This document shows positions 60,001 through 64,000 of a stretch of 64,000 bases of DNA, in pieces. How positions within the stretch are numbered: the first letter of the stretch is position 1; each line of letters opens with the position of its first letter. The stretch spans positions 31,593,630-31,657,629 of the forward strand of contig CM043874.1 in assembly GCA_023846275.1 (NCBI GenBank), read 5' to 3'. The DNA is from Vanilla planifolia (Eukaryota > Streptophyta > Magnoliopsida > Asparagales > Orchidaceae). The notes beneath the pieces are model-generated. The model did no database searches and was not told the origin of the DNA. It worked only from the letters and a program-made list of their open reading frames with translations. The position numbers and the translations under genes are program-made.

Positions 60001-63000
60001 ATACACATGTGCATGCGTGCACACATAATCATGCATAAACACACCCATAAGCACACACACACATAGGACCACATGCACACACACAAACAAGCACACATAA
60101 AGACATGTACATACACTCACATGCACAAACATTCCTACTTGCACACACAAACAAATAAGCACATGTGTACACGCACAAACATAACCACAAACACAAAAAC
60201 ACTCACACATATAAACAAATATAAAAGCACACATGCACACAAACACATACACACATACTTACACATGCACATGCACACATAAATGCACACACACATGCAC
60301 ACATACATTTACACAAATACAAAGACACATGCACATACACACCCAAGCATGAATGTATAGATGCACACACACACACATATGCACTCTCACACATTCATAA
60401 GCATGCACTCAAACACACACAAAGAGACACATACACACACATAAGCACATAGACACACACACACTCCCATGCACACAAGCATGCATGTACATATACACAC
60501 ACACATGACACAAACACACACACATGCATATGTACACACACACATTTGTTCACACACACACCCACAAGGTACCACACACATGCATGCACCCAAGCACACA
60601 CACATAGACATGCACACATAGACATGCACATACATGTGTGCACATAAGCATGCACACATACACATACAACTTCACACATGCACGCACACATGAATGCAAA
60701 AAACACACATGTACAAACACACATGCACACACACATGTATAAACACACACATGCATGCATGCTTACATTTTTCACACATGGATGCACACACACACGCATT
60801 CACTCACATGAGCTTGCATATGCAAAAATGCAAACATACACTCACATGCATGCATAAGCACACATACATGCTCCTAAACATGCACACAAGCACACACACA
60901 CACATGCACTCACATTCTCACAAACTTGTGCATACAAACATAGGCTCTCACCTACACACATATGCATACATAGACACATGCACACAAAGACAAGCTAACA
61001 ACCACATGCATGCACACACACATGCACATGCACTCATAGGAACACATATTCATAAATACACAAGCAAAAACACAAACACACACATGAATGCACACTTGCA
61101 TTGATACACCCTTATGATTGCATGCATACATGCACAAGTAGATATGCTCACTTACACACACATGTGTACATGCATAGACACATATACATGCACACCCACA
61201 GATACACAACCATAGTCATGTACACACACTCACACACATAAACACATGCTTTCATAAACACACAAAAAGGCAAGCACATACATGCACATGTGCACGTGCA
61301 CCCACATCAACTCATGTGCACACACATGTACAAAAATGCATGCACACATACACATGCACACAAACACAAGTGCTGAAATGCACACACATGTGACCTCAAA
61401 CAAATACAATCACTCATGTACATGCACACATACGTGCACATATGCACACACATGCACACACACAAACACACACATGTATATATACACACATGCAAGTGCA
61501 TACACATGGGCATGCGTGCGTGAATCCATATACATGCATGCATATGCACAAGTGCACACCTGCACCCATAGACATGAATATTCACATATACGACACACTC
61601 ACACACACCCACATGCTTCCACTCTCGCATAAACAAACACACACATGTGCACACACACTCAAAAACATACATAGACATATAAAAACACATAGACACATAC
61701 ACAAACACATCAACACACATACATACATGCACATAGACAAGCACACATGTACGCATGCACACGCATGTTTTCACATAAGCGCATCATGCATCAACAAACG
61801 CACACACATGCACACACACACACACAAGTACACATAAAAACAAACACTCAAACACCCATAATAACATGAAAACATACATGCATGCATGCACACACATAAA
61901 CATGCACACATGCAAACACAAATGCATGAATACACTCATACTAATGCATGCACATACATTGAGACACACAAGCATGCATACGTGCATATATACAAGATCA
62001 AATGTGAACACGCATGCACACACACTTACACACATTGGTAGACATACACATACAAACACACACACCGACACACATGCATGCACTCACAGACAAAAACACA
62101 CAAGCACAAGATCACACAAACACACACATGCATACAAAAGCACACACACTCATACACTACCATGCAAAGACAAAAATGCACAAGCACAAAAACACACGTA
62201 CACACATGCACTCACACACCCAACTACACTGGCATAGTTAAACAATTGAATACATACACACATGCACACACATGTGCACATACATACACACACACATGCA
62301 TGCAACATTCATGAAGAAACATGCATATGCATGCACACACACACATTCAAATGCATAGGCACCAAAATACGCACACACAAGTTCACAAATATGCACATAC
62401 ACATGTACACACATGCATACACAAACATGCATACACATGCACACACAAAAAAAAACACATGCACATGCTCACACACACCCACACACACACACTCATGTGC
62501 ACAAACACATGCACACATACATATCACATAGACATACACACACACACCAAGCATGCACCCATTCACATTTATGCACACACACACACACCTACACACATGC
62601 ATGCACAGTCACACACCCACGTACATGCACAAACACATAATTTCATATGTGCATGTGCACACATATGCATAGATGCACAAACACATATGCCCACTTGCAC
62701 AAATACAAGAACACACACAACACACACCAATAAATAAGTACACACACAGACACATGCACACACACACATGCATGCATGGATACATGCACATACACATGCA
62801 CACAAAAAAACACAAACATAAACACATGAACAAACAAGCACATCACACATAAACACATTCACACATAGACACATACATACACACATGCACAAATACATAA
62901 GCATGCGTGAACACACACACACTCACACAAGCACATGTAGATACATACAAGGTCGTAGACACAATCACATGCATGTGCACATGTAGACACAGACACCTAT

Positions 63001-63898
63001 GCATGCACACACTCACACACACGCACTCATGCAAGTTTGCACTTGCATGTACAAGCACACATGCATACACACATACACACATGCATACACATGTACAAAT
63101 ACATGCAAGCACACACATCCACAAGCATGCACACATGCCTACATGCATGCACACAAATGCACATGCACATGCACACTCACACCCACACACATGCATACAC
63201 ACACACGCATGTAGATGAACACATCCTCATATGGACATGCACATGCACAAGCACACATGGACACACACATATAGGCACACACACACATGCATACTCACAT
63301 ACAAGCACAAATGCACATACATGCACATGAACATTCAAAAACTCACATATGCATAGGCTCATGCACATGCACAACCACACACACACATACAAACAAATGG
63401 ACATGCAGACACACGCATGAGCAATATGCATATGCATGCACACCCACACATAAGCACATAAGCACACTCAAGGACATACACACATACACACACATACACA
63501 TATGCATGCATGCACACAAACATAAAAACAAACATGCACTCACACACATACAGACTCACACACGCACATACATATGTACACACATACTTATGCTTGCATA
63601 GGTAGGCACACATTCCTATATGTACAAAATCACATATGCACATATAGTACACACAATCACATGCACACATTCGCATTTGCACACACAAATACAAACACAC
63701 TCCAACACATACACACATGTGCACACATACATACAAACATTCACACACATGCATGCACATATAGACACATGCACACTTGTGCACACATGCATATGCACAC
63801 ACTCATACACACATGTAAACACCCATGCTTGCTCACATGCACAATATGCACCGACTCACACATACACAATAACACTGGTCCACACATATACACACACA

Positions 63899-63922
63899 AA
63901 ATATAAATATATATATATATAC
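63899..63922. repeat. TA-rich run within the array
   Basis: 'atataaatatatatatatat' interrupts the CA-rich sequence and is followed again by 'cacacactcacatatag', so it is internal and not the array end. Confidence 0.85.
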
Positions 63923-64000
63923 TAACACACACTCACATATAGACACCACACATGTAAGAACACATTCATGCATGCACATGTACACATACGTACATGCACG

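Larger units (their letters stand above)
50228..64000. repeat. Giant CA/TG-CATG low-complexity array, continues past window edge
   Basis: About 13.8 kb built almost entirely from (CA)n or (TG)n runs of 3-10 repeats, interspersed with CATG, GCATGC, ACATGT and TA steps. The recurring phrase is roughly 'acacatgcacaca', without a fixed period. G on the CA-rich strand occurs mostly in ATG or GCATGC, and CpG is rare. Because almost every step is pyrimidine-purine, long stretches alternate strictly, broken mainly by 'aa' or 'cc' phase slips. It does not contain the TTTAGGG telomere repeat. Long open frames in up to six frames reflect the near absence of stop codons. Confidence 0.97.
52481..64000 (+). 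repeat. Array segment 3: CA-rich on the plus strand
   Basis: From about 52490 ('gtacacacacgaatgc') to the end the plus strand is CA-rich for at least 11.5 kb. It includes a local (ACATGC)n hexamer run near 57036-57066, a 28-bp tandem pair at 53493-53544, a 20-bp perfect palindrome at 56577-56596, and a TA-rich interruption at about 63899-63922. Confidence 0.95.

Noticed and set aside
54044..63932. About 100 further open frames of the same type
   Set aside because: Same reason: low-complexity translations of a microsatellite-like sequence.
50228..64000. Telomere or subtelomere repeat
   Set aside because: No TTTAGGG or close variant is seen. The phrase is CACATGC-like with no fixed period.
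53000..64000. CRISPR-like array of spaced repeats
   Set aside because: No constant repeat length, no unique spacers, no cas genes; the genome is a plant's.
50228..64000. Bacterial contamination or a bacterial operon
   Set aside because: No bacterial gene organisation. The retrotransposon, LINE and BAHD relics elsewhere in the window are plant-type.

Overview
The window looks like repeat-dominated plant nuclear DNA, probably heterochromatic. Four things support this. It carries degenerate Ty3/gypsy LTR retrotransposons with plant-type gag, protease, RT, RNase H and integrase signatures. It carries the 3' end of a plant LINE with the usual C-terminal RNase H domain and a poly(A) tail. It carries relics of a BAHD acyltransferase gene (plant specialised metabolism). 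It also carries decayed copies of plant-type 5S rRNA. The species cannot be named from the sequence. I see no intact protein-coding gene, no tRNA and no bacterial-type gene.

Layout. 1-9.5 kb: a very AT-rich, tandemly organised block. Its 1-1.9 kb units carry a 5S-rRNA-like segment (minus strand) followed by a purine-rich domain. They are interleaved with two minus-strand BAHD pseudogene copies, one nearly full length at 1290-2545 and one 3' fragment at 9060-9475. A repeat of the BAHD upstream flank at the extreme left edge suggests a third copy just outside the window. 9.5-13.1 kb: unassigned AT-rich DNA. 13.1-18.9 kb: a diverged satellite of about 410 bp, roughly 14 monomers. 18.9-28.9 kb: decayed LTR-type DNA with few recognisable landmarks. 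28.9-34.3 kb: three Ty3/gypsy relics. One is an internally deleted plus-strand piece. It abuts a minus-strand integrase, and a longer minus-strand gag-PR-RT-RH-IN relic follows. 34.3-39.6 kb: AT-rich DNA with two rearranged copies of an LTR-like block. 39.6-43.0 kb: a plus-strand Ty3/gypsy relic with a primer-binding site, a 345-bp pyrimidine tract, gag, protease and RT. 45.5-46.2 kb: a GC-richer, 5'-truncated LINE insertion. 46.2-50.2 kb: unassigned AT-rich DNA.

50.23-64.0 kb (to the window edge) is the standout. It is about 13.8 kb of almost uninterrupted CA/TG-type low-complexity DNA built from CA, CATG, GCATGC and TA steps, so long stretches strictly alternate pyrimidine and purine. The CA-rich strand switches sides at about 50,276 and again at about 52,480, as if a 2.2-kb block had been inverted inside a longer array. 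The long Cys/Met/Val-rich and His/Thr-rich open frames here follow from the repeat lacking stop codons and are not genes.

No genes act together here. The window is a record of successive retrotransposon insertion, tandem duplication, satellite and microsatellite expansion, and decay toward A+T.
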